The notes under the pieces were generated by a model. It did not search any database. It saw only the letters and a list, made by a program, of their open reading frames with translations, and was not told the DNA's origin. A stretch of 64,000 nucleotides of DNA from Nemopilema nomurai (taxonomy: Eukaryota; Cnidaria; Scyphozoa; Rhizostomeae; Rhizostomatidae): contig ML133493.1 in assembly GCA_003864495.1 (NCBI GenBank), positions 3,107,820-3,171,819 on the forward strand. The letters run 5' to 3'. This document shows, one piece after another, positions 23,873 through 47,900 of the stretch. A program made the translations under genes and the position numbers. Each line of letters starts with the position of its first letter. Position 1 is the stretch's first letter.

Positions 23873-26800
23873 GTAAGTATAAGCTTAAGAGGATTGTTAT
23901 TGATTTTACGTGCAGGCCTACCTTCGCGTTCATTTTGATACCAAGCTGTTTTACGTGTAATCAAACTAACAAGACATTGCAACCTAATGTATCTGGATTT
24001 CATCATGCCAAGCCTGGACGATAACTTTAACTGAGGCTCAAGTCGTAAAACTGAATGTCCCCGTAGTAAGATCATGTCCGGTACTTCGATTGCATGGAAA
24101 TACAGAACCCAGTAAGCTTATCTCAATCGTATTCGGAAACTTACCGGCAGCGGTTAAATGTCCGTTGCTCTTGGATACAGCAGTCGTAAATCAAATGTCA
24201 CGTGTTGATCGAAACACAGCCATTTCGATGCTAAAGCATCAAACTTAGATGGGAATGAGATGGAGCAATTCACTTTTGTGCCGCACCATCGCGATCCTAC
24301 TGCAGAACGACGTTACGTGCGACATGAAACAAGCTTCCTCGTTTCTAAAGGACACAAATATTTAACGACGCAAAAGCTCTCAGTTTGTCCACACGACAGA
24401 CAATGCATTCAATGACATTTTTCAAACAGCTGATGGCAGGTAGAATTTGCATTTAAACTGTAGCATATGAAACAGGAGAAATGCGTAGCGACAGGTCTGG
24501 GTCAAACAGTGTACTTCGTTAAATAATTGTCAGCGAAGACATTGAGTAATCCAAACAGGTTTCCAATGCGGCTTAAATATGCATGGTTTTCAGTTAGCGA
24601 GCAGCGTCTAGGAGATTTCGGGCTATTCTTGCTACCCAAAACATAGGCTTGCTGGCATGACTGTACGCCTGGAGCTAACGTGTTAAGGTAGATCACTTGT
24701 GGCTTTTAAAAAAAGCGAGAAACGGGACAGTCGTTCTGGCACAATTGTCAGAGGGAAACATTTCAAATGACGCTGCTACATGTTTATCTATTGTGCAAGA
24801 GTTGCCCCTGTCAATGACCGTTACCTGCAATTTATATGCCAGATAAAACACCCATGTTCTGTCTTTGTTTATGTTAGCCCCTCGTTTTTGGGTGCATATT
24901 CCCTATAGAGTGCTATTTTGGGGCAATGGTTAACAAGGGCACTATGTATTGGAATATCAAATTCGCCAAACAATGACGGGCAAGTCAGTTTTTATGAGAT
25001 GTTGATCTTTGGTGAAGCGAGACCTAACAATACTTTGTGACGTTAGAGCCAAGCTGACCATTTTAGAGAAAGAATCTGCTTTGCAAACATGAATTCATTT
25101 TGATTGCTCATCACGTAAATATATTAACAAAACATTGCACTGGCTGCCAGGTCAGCTAAAATTATCACAAGTTTGAAGAGATGCCAGTAAAGTTAGGAGT
25201 GGGACTCATGGTGAATGGTGATTTGATGTTGCCAAAATGGGCAAAGTGTTTTACAGGACACGACGTGAAAAAGAACAAGATGGAATAAAAACGATTAAGG
25301 ATAGATGGTTCTTGTTAACCCGAGACTAAAGCTATATTTTCAAGCCCCCATGAAAAGATAGTTTGCCTGTTGCATTTTATTTTCACGGTTTGCTACAAAA
25401 GGTGGACGTTCCTAGTTTTTGCATAAAATGCACCTTTCGCTCCAGAAAAAACCGCTTGGTAGCCAAGGGACTTCAAATGTCAAAGCGATTTAATTTTGTA
25501 AACAGACTTTTCTGCGATGTCTCTGCATTTGTTTAAACCAGACAGTTTAAAGATAGCTTGAACCATTGGCTCATAATTTCTCAATATTCCAGCTGAAAAT
25601 ATTCCTTATCATCGCAGATGCCATAAAAATAAAAGCTCAAAAAACTACATCACCCAAACGTTTACACTAGTAAGCTTGCTAGCTTTGACTGTCTGACCGC
25701 ATTTTAACACTTCCTCATAAGCAATAGAAAAGTAATTCTAATCTCTGCTACGTGTCGTCTTTTCTGCCAAATCAGAGACGAAGTTAGTAGCTATCTGCAA
25801 TCTTAATGGCCTGAGAAGGAAGAGCAAACGTTTTTTATGGACTTTAAACTTGATACGTGAATTTTAGAGGTCATCAGAAACTTTTTTACATATCGAAGCC
25901 TCATTTGTGCTTCCAAGAAAATTCTGATTGCTCATAGAACATACTCACTTAAAGGCTTTTGAAAAATGACCCCCTTCGTCATTAGATGAAATTTGCATGG
26001 TCTCTCAAGACCGGTTCAGAATATTTTATGTCATCGCTGTGGTCGTGAAAACAGGCCTGCTGATAAGCTTAGTGTGTCATATTATGAATCCACAAATCAA
26101 GGCGGAATGAAAACAAGGTAGATGATGGTTGAAAATTAACTTCCTTTAGCTTCACATTAGAGGGAGCTAAGTTGTTTCATCGATATAACAATGCTCACAA
26201 AAACAGCAGTATAAATTACATGATTTCCTCACAACTGAACTAAAATTACTAAAGTTCCTTCTACGCACAGTAGCAACCCAATGCAAAAATTAATCACAGT
26301 TCAGCATTGAACATTACCATAAAGGGAGACAGGGTATAATGTTGTTTGCATTTTTTAATTCTGAAAGAAATAGAAGGACTGCTGCAATTGAAGCTTTTGT
26401 CAACCCTATCCAAAATATCAGACATCAATAAAAGCACCAAGGTACATGCCTCTTCCCGTTTTACTCAAAGATGCTGGGCTTTTGGCAGCAATTTGCTGGG
26501 ACCCAATGCAGAGAGCCAAACAGAAGCGGGCAGTCTCAAGAGCCTGCAATATTATTTCACAAGCTGTTGAAGGGGTACTGTACCATAGAGCAAGGGATAA
26601 AGAATTGTAAGTGTGATAACATTTTGCTGAATTAATCACATCTGTATCAAACGCCATTTCTGGAAGAATTCTGAGTGTGTTTACACCCGGTCAAAGCTGC
26701 CGTTCGAATGTAGTGCTAACTCTTTAGTCTCCATCCTGTGTAGGAAGACTTTTTCAGTCGCTCACTGTGTTAGATTGAGTTTTATTAACTGACATTTTTG

Positions 26801-27364
26801 CGAACATGCAAAACTTCGGGGAAATATTATAAGCAGTCTCATAGCAATCTTATCCAGATTGTCTCTGCAGCAGAAAAAATTTAAATTTAATCTTGGTTTT
26901 TCTTTTGATGTATTCCTGCCGACGATAGATAGAAACAGCCAACAGGGCAACTGATTCGATTCACTGACCGAAATTGCGACGAAATTCTGTAAATTAAAAG
27001 TCTTTTTTGACTAGGATCGAGACGATAAAAAGACTTCTTTATTCACTCAACTGAGGAACTGTCTCTTGTATAGCCGCATAATAGACAAAACGGCGAATAG
27101 GGACAGTGAGCTATCCGGTTCCACGAAAACACCAAAGCCATCACGCAGTGTGACTTTGGTTGAAAACATAATTCTGTATCTAATCTATCTAATTTTAAAA
27201 AGAGGTCTTCAGTTTCAAGTTTCACCAATGATAACAACAGTTCTGAAAATCTTAGTTCCATAGAATTGAACGAAAATGTTTCAATTTCTATTTCAGGCAG
27301 GTGAGAACACGTTTCGTCCAGATTCTTTTGTAACAAAATCAGGTACAAAGTCTTCACCTTGTGA

Positions 27365-27442
27365 TGGTTTTAATGATTGTTTGACTGTTTATTGTTTGAT
27401 TGTTTGATTTGATTATTTTTATTGATTGATTGTATAATGATT
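27365..27442 (+). repeat. Low-complexity TTGATT/TGATTG tract
   Basis: A degenerate run of gattgtttg and gattgattg words, about 80 bases long, lies just left of the 24-bp minisatellite. Confidence 0.6.
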
Positions 27443-27551
27443 ATTTTGCACATGAGCACGAGGAAAAAGAGTTTCGTAGCTTGCGATTGGCAATGACTGC
27501 CAGCCAACTTCAAGCTTCCCAAAATTACACCAGGCAGAACTAGACTGATAT

Positions 27552-27789
27552 AAAGAAGAAGTTTCCTCGTGACATAGAGAAGAAGTTTCCTCGTGACATA
27601 CATAAGAAGTTTCCTCGTGACATAGAGAAGAAGTTTCCTCGTGACATACATAAGAAGTTTCCTCGTGACATAGAGAAGAAGTTTCCTCGTGACATAGAGA
27701 AGAAGTTTCCTCGTGACATAGAGAAGAAGTTTCCTCGTGACATAGAGAAGAAGTTTCCTTGTGACATACATAAGAAGTTTCCTCGTGAT
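27552..27789 (+). repeat. 24-bp minisatellite, 10 copies
   Basis: Ten head-to-tail copies of a 24-base unit with core aagtttcctcgtgacata. Units differ mainly in a four-base slot that reads agag or acat, mixed along the array; one copy has cctt for cctc. The unit is a multiple of three, so all frames stay open where a frame is open. A minus frame reads an eight-residue VTRKLLLY/VTRKLLMY repeat, but this is most likely a by-product because it has no homology or flanking coding sequence. Confidence 0.9.
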
Positions 27790-28450
27790 GACCTCGAAAC
27801 AAGTGGGCTGAAGTCGCACCCGGTTATTAATTAACAGACATTTAATCTTCTCTAAAGCACTGATTAGGCAAAAGACAGGTAGAGTAGACAAAACAGTCAA
27901 CTTCATGCGGTAGCCTTGTTTCTTTGGCGTCAAAACCGTCTAAGCAGAACCACTAGAGCCTATAAATAATGGAGGGAGAGGGTAATTGTTGGTTGCCATT
28001 TTTTGAGGGTGGCATCTTCTTAAAAAATGGACTCACCTAATTTGACTACGGCAGAATTTTTTGGGTCTTAAAATGTGGCTACGTCTTATTTTTAGGCAGA
28101 AAATGCCAGTTGAATGGCTACTTTTGGCTATTTCCTTCTCATTGGCAGCTCTTTAAAATATCAACACTTATCTTTAACCCTAAAGCACTGTTTAGAAAAC
28201 CCTGCAGCCAACAGCAATGGTTTTGATGTCGTATTATAGAAGTAACACCTTGTAGTATAAGCTCGAATGTAGTCATCAACGTGGCGTGAGCAATAAGAAA
28301 TTGCCTTGGCCTGGCTATCGAGTTCAAATGTAAAAAACTATACAGGCCTCTTTGGCATATGATACTGTGCATGCTCGTAAGCACTCGGTCGCAGGGAATT
28401 GATCCCAAAAAAGGATCTTCGATACATCGTCAAAGAGCCTGATAAAGCAA
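27790..28450. other. Spacer downstream of the SWIM gene
   Basis: About 660 bases between the minisatellite and the 19-bp repeat show no recognisable gene. Part is probably the 3' untranslated or downstream region of the leftward SWIM gene. Confidence 0.4.
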
Positions 28451-28528
28451 GCCGGTCGCAAAGTCTCCTCTCAGCCGGAAAGTCTCCTCTCGGCCGGAAA
28501 GTCTCCTCTCAGCCGGAAAGTCTCTTCC
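28451..28528 (+). repeat. 19-bp tandem repeat directly after the SWIM stop codon
   Basis: About four copies of gccggaaagtctcctctca (first and last diverged) end one base before the stop codon of the minus-strand SWIM gene at 28530-28532. They therefore form the very start of its 3' untranslated region. The GC-rich units stand out from the AT-rich background. Confidence 0.85.
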
Positions 28529-28529
28529 C

Positions 28530-31280
28530 TCACTGGAAGTTCATGCTGAACCCAATCTGACCGCCTGCTTGGAAAAAGTCAACATGTGCGTTATCTTGCG
28601 CACCGCCAGTGACGTCACTCTCGTTCTCAGACTCCTCACCGTCCGAGCCTGCCGCTCCCTTCATCTGATGTCCGTCAAATGAACCGTTGTCTCTTTTGCG
28701 TCCAGCGTCTACATCAAACCCGGCCACGCTACTTGCCGGTCGCTTTCTCCTCCTTCGTCGAGGCTTGATGCCCTCAGCAGCGTTTTCACAACTCTTCAAT
28801 GCCCGGGTGACAAACTTGGTGTCAAGCCGTTCCATGTCACTCTCCATGTCGATGCCAATGCTCATCTTGACGGCAATAATGTGCTGACAAAACATCGATG
28901 AGTCACAAGAGCATGCAGCTCGCGGGTGTAGCTTGACCAGAAAGCTCTCATCCGGGCGTTCCCATTCCTTGACAACAAACGACTGTATCGCAATATTGTG
29001 GTGCACGCCGCCGTTTTCATATATGCGCTTGCCTTTGTTCAATAAAGCCTTTTTGGCATCGATTTCTGCTCTTTCTATTAATGCGCCCTCTTGGATAACA
29101 AGCTGATCGTTCTTGATGTACGGAACAATGTTCTCTGGCAGGCACAAAAATGGAATGGGCTGCCAGCTAGCAATGCTGGGTTTGTATGCAGCACTGTTCT
29201 CCTTAGCCAGGAACCTCCCCATGCAATTAAACCCATCCATGATCTCCTTCTTCGCATATTGCTGAACAAGATAGCATGCCAGTAAAATCGTATGAATAGA
29301 TGAAGTATTCAATGATTGCAAATGCTGCATCACAAGCTCACAGCAATCATTTTTGCTGTCACTAACACCGGTGTATGGGTTAAATACCCCCCAATGCTGA
29401 ACGACCCATCTGCCGAGCTTGGACCTTACCATTGGGTCAATGTTAGCAGCAAAGAATTCTTGAAGTGATTCCCCCCAGTGGTTCTTGCACTGTTCTAGTC
29501 CCTCCTCATATTTTTCAACAGACTCACAAGACAGCAATTTACGCATATCATCTAGCCCAGTGGCTACTTCCTGTTGATTGGCTCCATTCTGATACAGCCA
29601 TTCCTTTGTCTGTTGTATCGCACCTTTCCATGTTGCAATCGGGACCAATTTCAATCCCATCTCTACTAGGCTGGCTTCTTTAATAGCATCCGATTCAGTA
29701 ACAATTGGACACTCAGCAGTCTTGAAGCTTGGAACATGCTTTTGGACAATGCGAAAAAGCTCTTTGTGATGACGTGTGTCATCCTTTTCGTGAATTGCAA
29801 AGTGTGTAGGGACTGCAGGCTTCCCGTCAAAAGCAACATGAGTAAATAGCAGAGGAGATATAGCTAGGTTGCCAATCTCATAGGTGCTGCAGTACAAAAA
29901 CATAATGGATTCATCTTTTGTGGCGGTTTCTTGAAGCATTGTTTCCAGATGGGCAGACAAATCCTTTATTGAAACAATACAGAGAAATGAAGGTGCTATT
30001 TGCACTGTACTGACAAATCCATTTAGATTGTAAGCAAGCTCATGAAGTTGCCTGAAGTCCTCTCTGCTTATTGGTAAATTCTGTGGGGGCAGAACAACTG
30101 GTCGGGTCAGATTAACTGAACCACTGCCTAGGGAGACTCTGCCCCGCTTACTTGGCAATGAAGTTCTTGACTCAGAGCTTGCTTTATCAGTTAGTTGGCG
30201 AGACCTTTTAGAAGAAACAACAATACCATCCATATTGCCCATATATTGAATGATACAAGGTTTAAGTTGTCTGTTGTCATTCAGCAATGTGTAGACACTT
30301 TTGTGGAATTTTGACGGACGCCCATCTGGAAGTTTAGCCACAAAGTAGCGCTTTTGGATTACTGGGTTTTTGGTTGGTATGGACTTTGGGCCATGATTCA
30401 TCCACATGTACTGATCACGCCGGTAGTTTCCTGCCACAACAAATATTGGTGAGTAAAGAAAACTGGTGCCCTTTTTAAGAAGCTTTTACAAGAATGATGT
30501 GATAAGTAAAATGCACATTTAGAAGGAAGTGACTGAAAACAGGGCATACCATCCAGGTATATCAAATAGCTCCTTAGAATTTCTCCTTACAAAGGCCTTT
30601 CCATTTTGTGCACATGCCAATTTCAAGTTCTTTCATGACATGAAACCAACTACATCCCAATATCTTACCTTTGTTCAAAAAATAATCATATCCTTTACCA
30701 AAACAGTTGACATATCTTGGGGCTTTTTTACTTTCCTACTCCTAATGATAATTTTGCGCATACTTTTCTGTGATTTATTACCTGATTAAAACATCAAAAA
30801 AATTGAAAGAAAATTCAGATCTAATTTGAAAATATAAAGTTCCATGGTTTATCTAAACTACAGGTAAAAACAGCCCTTATTGGTGGATTTTCTGTCAGGA
30901 TGCTCAGCTGCATACTCTTCTTAGAAAAAATGCTTTGAAAACGCCAAGTAAATAAAGAAATGGAGAATCGACCATTGTGTGACTGAACTTCCAAGTGAAC
31001 TAAAGTTTAATTTGACAAAGAATGTTCTTCAAATTGACAGAGAATTCATACCTTGGTCAGCCTCACTTTTTGGCATAAAAAGAAAAACATTTCCTGTTTT
31101 CGGATCAGCTGGTATACTGTCACACGTTATAGCTTCGTATTTGTCAACATTCTGCAAAATATCAACAACAGTTTCGACATCAAGGGGTTTACTGTTTGCT
31201 GTTGTAAATATTGGCATTCCTGGTGCAGCTTTGTCATCATCTGATGGCAGTGAAGGGTCTTCGTTGCTTCCCGTAGACAT
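28530..31280 (-). CDS. SWIM zinc-finger protein with degenerate Mutator-type transposase core
   Basis: Two exons, 31280-31052 and 30430-28530, are joined by a clean GT-AG intron (donor gtatga, acceptor gttgtggcag) in correct phase, giving 709 residues. Exon 1 starts at a true ATG and encodes an acidic N-terminus. Residues about 252-360 resemble the MULE transposase fold found with SWIM domains in FAR1-like and invertebrate proteins: YCSTYEIGN..SPLLFTH, then VTESDAIKEA, then KEWLYQNGA. At about 583-593 is a SWIM finger with CSC, five residues, then CQH (CxC...CxH). A basic run KPRRRRRKRP (about 632-641) looks like a nuclear localisation signal, followed by an acidic tail. Where active relatives have Asp-Thr-Thr-Phe the protein has CSTY, and the second Asp is Glu, so catalysis is unlikely. 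An intron and no visible inverted repeats suggest a domesticated host gene, probably nuclear DNA-binding. Its target is unknown. Confidence 0.82.
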
Positions 31281-31635
31281 ATTGCCTCAATATCTTGCTG
31301 AACTGTTAAACTCTTGTATTATTACATGAATTGTTCCTTGAAGTGTGTGGATTTAGTGGCCATTATTGTAAACTTGCGGAGCAGCGGTGGGCATAACTGC
31401 GCTGGATTTTGCCTGCCTTTCACTAAAAGTTGCCTCGGTTCGCTGTCATTCCTCTGGTGAAAATCTGATAAACAAACGGCGCATCTTGACAACTGAAACA
31501 GAAATGGGGAAAAATTGTCGTAGATGAGGAAAATAGCTTCATTTATGGACTCACCCTTTATATGGTAGCCCTCAATTAACGGAAACAACAAGGGAATACA
31601 TTGCAGAAAGCGAAAGACGCACGAAGCTTGACAGA
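31281..31635. promoter_or_regulatory. Candidate shared promoter between the SWIM gene and KIF3A
   Basis: The SWIM start codon at 31280 and the first secure KIF3A exon at 32022 point away from each other. If the small KIF3A start exon at 31636 is right, only 355 bases separate the two coding starts. No TATA box is evident. A bidirectional promoter is inferred from geometry. Confidence 0.35.
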
Positions 31636-31641
31636 ATGACG
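31636..31641 (+). CDS. KIF3A: Candidate first coding exon of KIF3A (Met-Thr)
   Basis: The secure second exon begins in phase 0, so exon 1 must end on a codon boundary. ATGACG followed by donor gtacgc meets this and would give [12 protein letters not shown], close to the human N-terminal spacing. Another ATG near 31939 (ATGTCAAG/gtattt) has the wrong phase. The evidence is only phase and position, so a different upstream exon is possible. Confidence 0.25.
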
Positions 31642-32021
31642 GTACGCCATATCTTGTATACAAGTAGTTTTGTCAACATAAATAAGCTCCCGCTCCATAG
31701 TGATAAGGTCGCATTTGCTTTGGGCTGTGAATAAGTCTCTTAATTTTACACACGCTAGCATCTTTTGATGCATGAGAGGATGAGTGATCAATAATGTTCT
31801 TCATACTTGGATCTCTATTCAATAATGCTAAAAACGAGAAACAGAATTGTCGAATGGTGATTAGAGGAATCTCCTTCACAAGCTTTTAATTCGAAATTGT
31901 AAAAATTTATATCGTTGCAATTTTTGCACAAAATGTCAAGGTATTTTGATTTTACATTGCTTCAGTGTATGTAAGGGTGCTTCTGCTATCTTAAAGTTTG
32001 TTTTTGTTATCGACCTTTTAG

Positions 32022-44561
<12,540 letters not shown>

Positions 44562-44923
44562 CAAGTTAGACTGTATCACGATCGACTCAAAATCAAGTCA
44601 ATTTTCTTTCAAAGATGACATCTCGAAAAATTCACGTTACTTCCAAAGGCGACAGAAGCTTCATAGGATACTGCAATTTTGACGGGAAATTTGACGGGCC
44701 ATTCCATGTATCATTTAAACTACAATTTCAAAAACCATAGGTACACACTTTGATACGTTGTTATCTAAATGGGTCCTGAGAAGTCACGAACCTTTTTGCA
44801 AATGTAGCTTGAGATCTCGTTGCCCAAAGGACGACATAACAAATCTTGTTCTGTAACAAGCTTCTGGGAAACCTGTTAAGGACAAAGAAATTATAAGAAA
44901 TTGACATTTTGTGAAATTGTTTG
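44562..44923 (+). other. KIF3A 3' flank before the satellite
   Basis: The 362 bases between the KIF3A stop and the first satellite copy contain no AATAAA or ATTAAA on the plus strand. The polyadenylation site is therefore non-canonical or lies further on, in or beyond the array. Confidence 0.5.
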
Positions 44924-47900
44924 AAACCATGCGTGCTGTACTCTACAGGTCTAGAGAGTGGTTTTGAAGTGTCCCATGTGATATTATTCCTGTTGGTTGT
45001 CGAGAAACCTGTGTTTATTTGCATGGCAGAAACGCAAAAAAACCAAGGCTGTAGTCTTGAAAAATGACCAACTTTGGGCCAAAATTTTTTCTATTCAAAA
45101 CCATGCGTGCTGTACTCTACAGGTCTAGAGAGTGGTTTTGAAGTGTCTCACGTGATATTATTCCTGTTGGTTGTCGAGAAACCTGTGTTTATTTGCATTG
45201 CAGAAACGCCAGAAAACCAAGGCTATAGCCTTGGAAAATAACCAACTTTGGGCCAAATTTTTTTCTCTTCAAAACCATGTGTGCTGTACTCTACAGGTTT
45301 GGAGAGTGGTTTTGAAGTGTCTCACATGATATTATTCCTGTTGGTTGTCGAGAAACCTGTGTTTATTTGCATGGCAGAAACGCCAGAAAACCAAGGCTAT
45401 AGCCTTGAAAATGACCAACTTTGGGCCAAATTTTTTCTCTTCAAAACCATGCGTGCTGTACTCTACAGGTCTAGAGAGTGGTTTTGAAGTGTCCCATGTG
45501 ATATTATTCCTGTTGGTTGTCGAGAAACCTGTGTTTATTTGCATGGCAGAAACGCCAGAAAACCAAGGCTATAGCCTTGAAAAATGACCAACTTTGGGCC
45601 AAATTTTTCTCTCTTCAAAACCATGCGTGCTGTACTCTACAGGTCTAGAGAGTGGTTTTGAAGTGTCCCATGTGATATTATTCCTGTTGGTTGTCGAGAA
45701 ACTGTGTTTATTTGCATGGCAGAAACGCCAGAAAACCAAGGCTATAGCCTTGAAAAATGACCAACTTTGGGCCAAATTTTTTTCTCTTCAAAACCATGTG
45801 TGCTGTACTCTACAGGTCTAGAGAGTGGTTTTGAAGTGTCCACGTGATATTATTCCTGTTGGTTGTCGAGAAACCTGTGTTTATTTGCATGGCAGAAACG
45901 CCAGAAAACCAAGGCTATAGCCTTGAAAATGACCAACTTTGGGCCAAAATTTTTTCTCTTCAAAACCAGTGTGCTGTACTCTACAGGTCTAGAGAGTGGT
46001 TTTGAAGTGTCTCACGTGATATTATTCCTGTTGGTTGTCGAGAAACCTGTGTTTATTTGCATGGCAGAAACGCCAGAAAACCAAGGCTATAGCCTTGAAA
46101 AATGACCAACTTTGGGCCAAATTTTTTTCTCTTCAAAACCATGCGTGCTGTACTCTACAGGTCTAGAGAGTGGTTTTGAAGTGTCCCATGTGATATTATT
46201 CCTGTTGGTTGTCGAGAAACTGTGTTTATTTGCATGGCAGAAACGCCAGAAAACCAAGGCTATAGCCTTGAAAAATGACCAACTTTGGGCCAAATTTTTT
46301 TCTCTTCAAAACCATGCGTGCTGTACTCTACAGGTCTAGAGAGTGGTTTTGAAGTGTCCCATGTGATATTATTCCTGTTGGTTGTCGAGAAACTGTGTTT
46401 ATTTGCATGGCAGAAACGCCAAAAACCAAGGCTATAGCCTTGAAAAATGACCAACTTTGGGCCAAATTTTTTCTCTTCAAAACCATGCGTGCTGTACTCT
46501 ACAGGTCTAGAGAGTGGTTTTGAAGTGTCCCATGTGATATTATTCCTGTTGGTTGTCGAGAAACTGTGTTTATTTGCATGGCAGAAACGCAAAAACCAAG
46601 GCTATAGCCTTGAAAATGACCAACTTTGGGCCAAATTTTTTCTCTTCAAAACCATGCGTGCTGTACTCTACAGGTCTAGAGAGTGGTTTTGAAGTGTCCC
46701 ATGTGATATTATTCCTGTTGGTTGTCGAGAAACTTGTGTTTATTTGCATGGCAGAAACGCCAGAAAACCAAGGCTTATAGCCTTGAAAAATGACCAACTT
46801 TGGGCCAAAATTTTTTCTCTTCAAAACCATGTGTGCTGTACTCTACAGGTCTAGAGATGGTTTTGAAGTGTCCACATGATATTATTCCTGTTGGTTGTCG
46901 AGAAACCTGTGTTTATTTGCATGGCAGAAACGCCAGAAAACCAAGGCTATAGCCTTGAAAAATGACCAACTTTGGGCCAAATTTTTTTCTCTTCAAAACC
47001 ATGTGTGCTGTACTCTACAGGTCTAGAGAGTGGTTTTGAAGTGTCCACATGATATTATTCCTGTTGGTTGTCGAGAAACTGTGTTTATTTGCATGGCAGA
47101 AACGCCAGAAAACCAAGGCTATAGCCTTGAAAAATGACCAACTTTGGGCCAAATTTTTTCTCTTCAAAACCATGCGTGCTGTACTCTACAGGTCTAGAGA
47201 GTGGTTTTGAAGTGTCCCATGTGATATTATTCCTGTTGGTTGTCGAGAAACTGTGTTTATTTGCATGGCAGAAACGCCAGAAAACCAAGGCTATAGCCTT
47301 GAAAAATGACCAACTTTGGGCCAAATTTTTTTCTCTTCAAAACCATGCGTGCTGTACTCTACAGGTCTAGAGAGTGGTTTTGAAGTGTCCCATGTGATAT
47401 TATTCCTGTTGGTTGTCGAGAAACTGTGTTTATTTGCATGGCAGAAACGCCAGAAAACCAAGGCTATAGCCTTGAAAAATGACCAACTTTGGGCCAAATT
47501 TTTTCTCTTCAAAACCATGTGCTGTACTCTACAGGTCTAGAGAGTGGTTTTGAAGTGTCCCATGTGATATTATTCCTGTTGGTTGTCGAGAAACTGTGTT
47601 TATTTGCATGGCAGAAACGCCAGAAAACCAAGGCTATAGCCTTGGAAAATGACCAACTTTGGGCCAAATTTTTTCTCTTCAAAACCATGTGTGCTGTACT
47701 CTACAGGTCTAGAGAGTGGTTTTGAAGTGTCCACATGATATTATTCCTGTTGGTTGTCGAGAAACCTGTGTTTATTTGCATGGCAGAAACGCACAGAAAC
47801 CAAGGCTATAGCCTTGAAAAATGACCAATTTTGGGCCAAATTTTTTCTCTTCAAAACCATGCGTGCTGTACTCTACAGGTCTAGAGAGTGGTTTTGAAGT

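Larger units (their letters stand above)
11937..27364. other. Gene-poor region, about 15 kb
   Basis: I find no intact gene in this stretch on either strand. Open frames are short, often start at TTG or GTG, and lack recognised motifs. Separate entries note a broken 144-codon frame (20971-21405) and a possible small exon with nearby CRE (23718-23872). Three TGACCT half-sites occur between 16563 and 16602. I see no tRNA, no reverse transcriptase or transposase motif and no large tandem repeat. It may be intergenic, or it may contain long introns or non-coding RNAs that cannot be seen by eye. Confidence 0.5.

Noticed and set aside
27370..27933. Minus-strand frame of 187 codons with an eight-residue VTRKLL(L/M)Y repeat
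   Set aside because: All the repetition comes from the 24-bp minisatellite. All three minus frames are open there, and the flanks show no coding signal or homology.
31029..31280. Minus-strand frame treated as an independent small protein
   Set aside because: A consensus donor at its end and an acceptor at 30431 join it in phase to the SWIM protein, so it is that gene's first exon.
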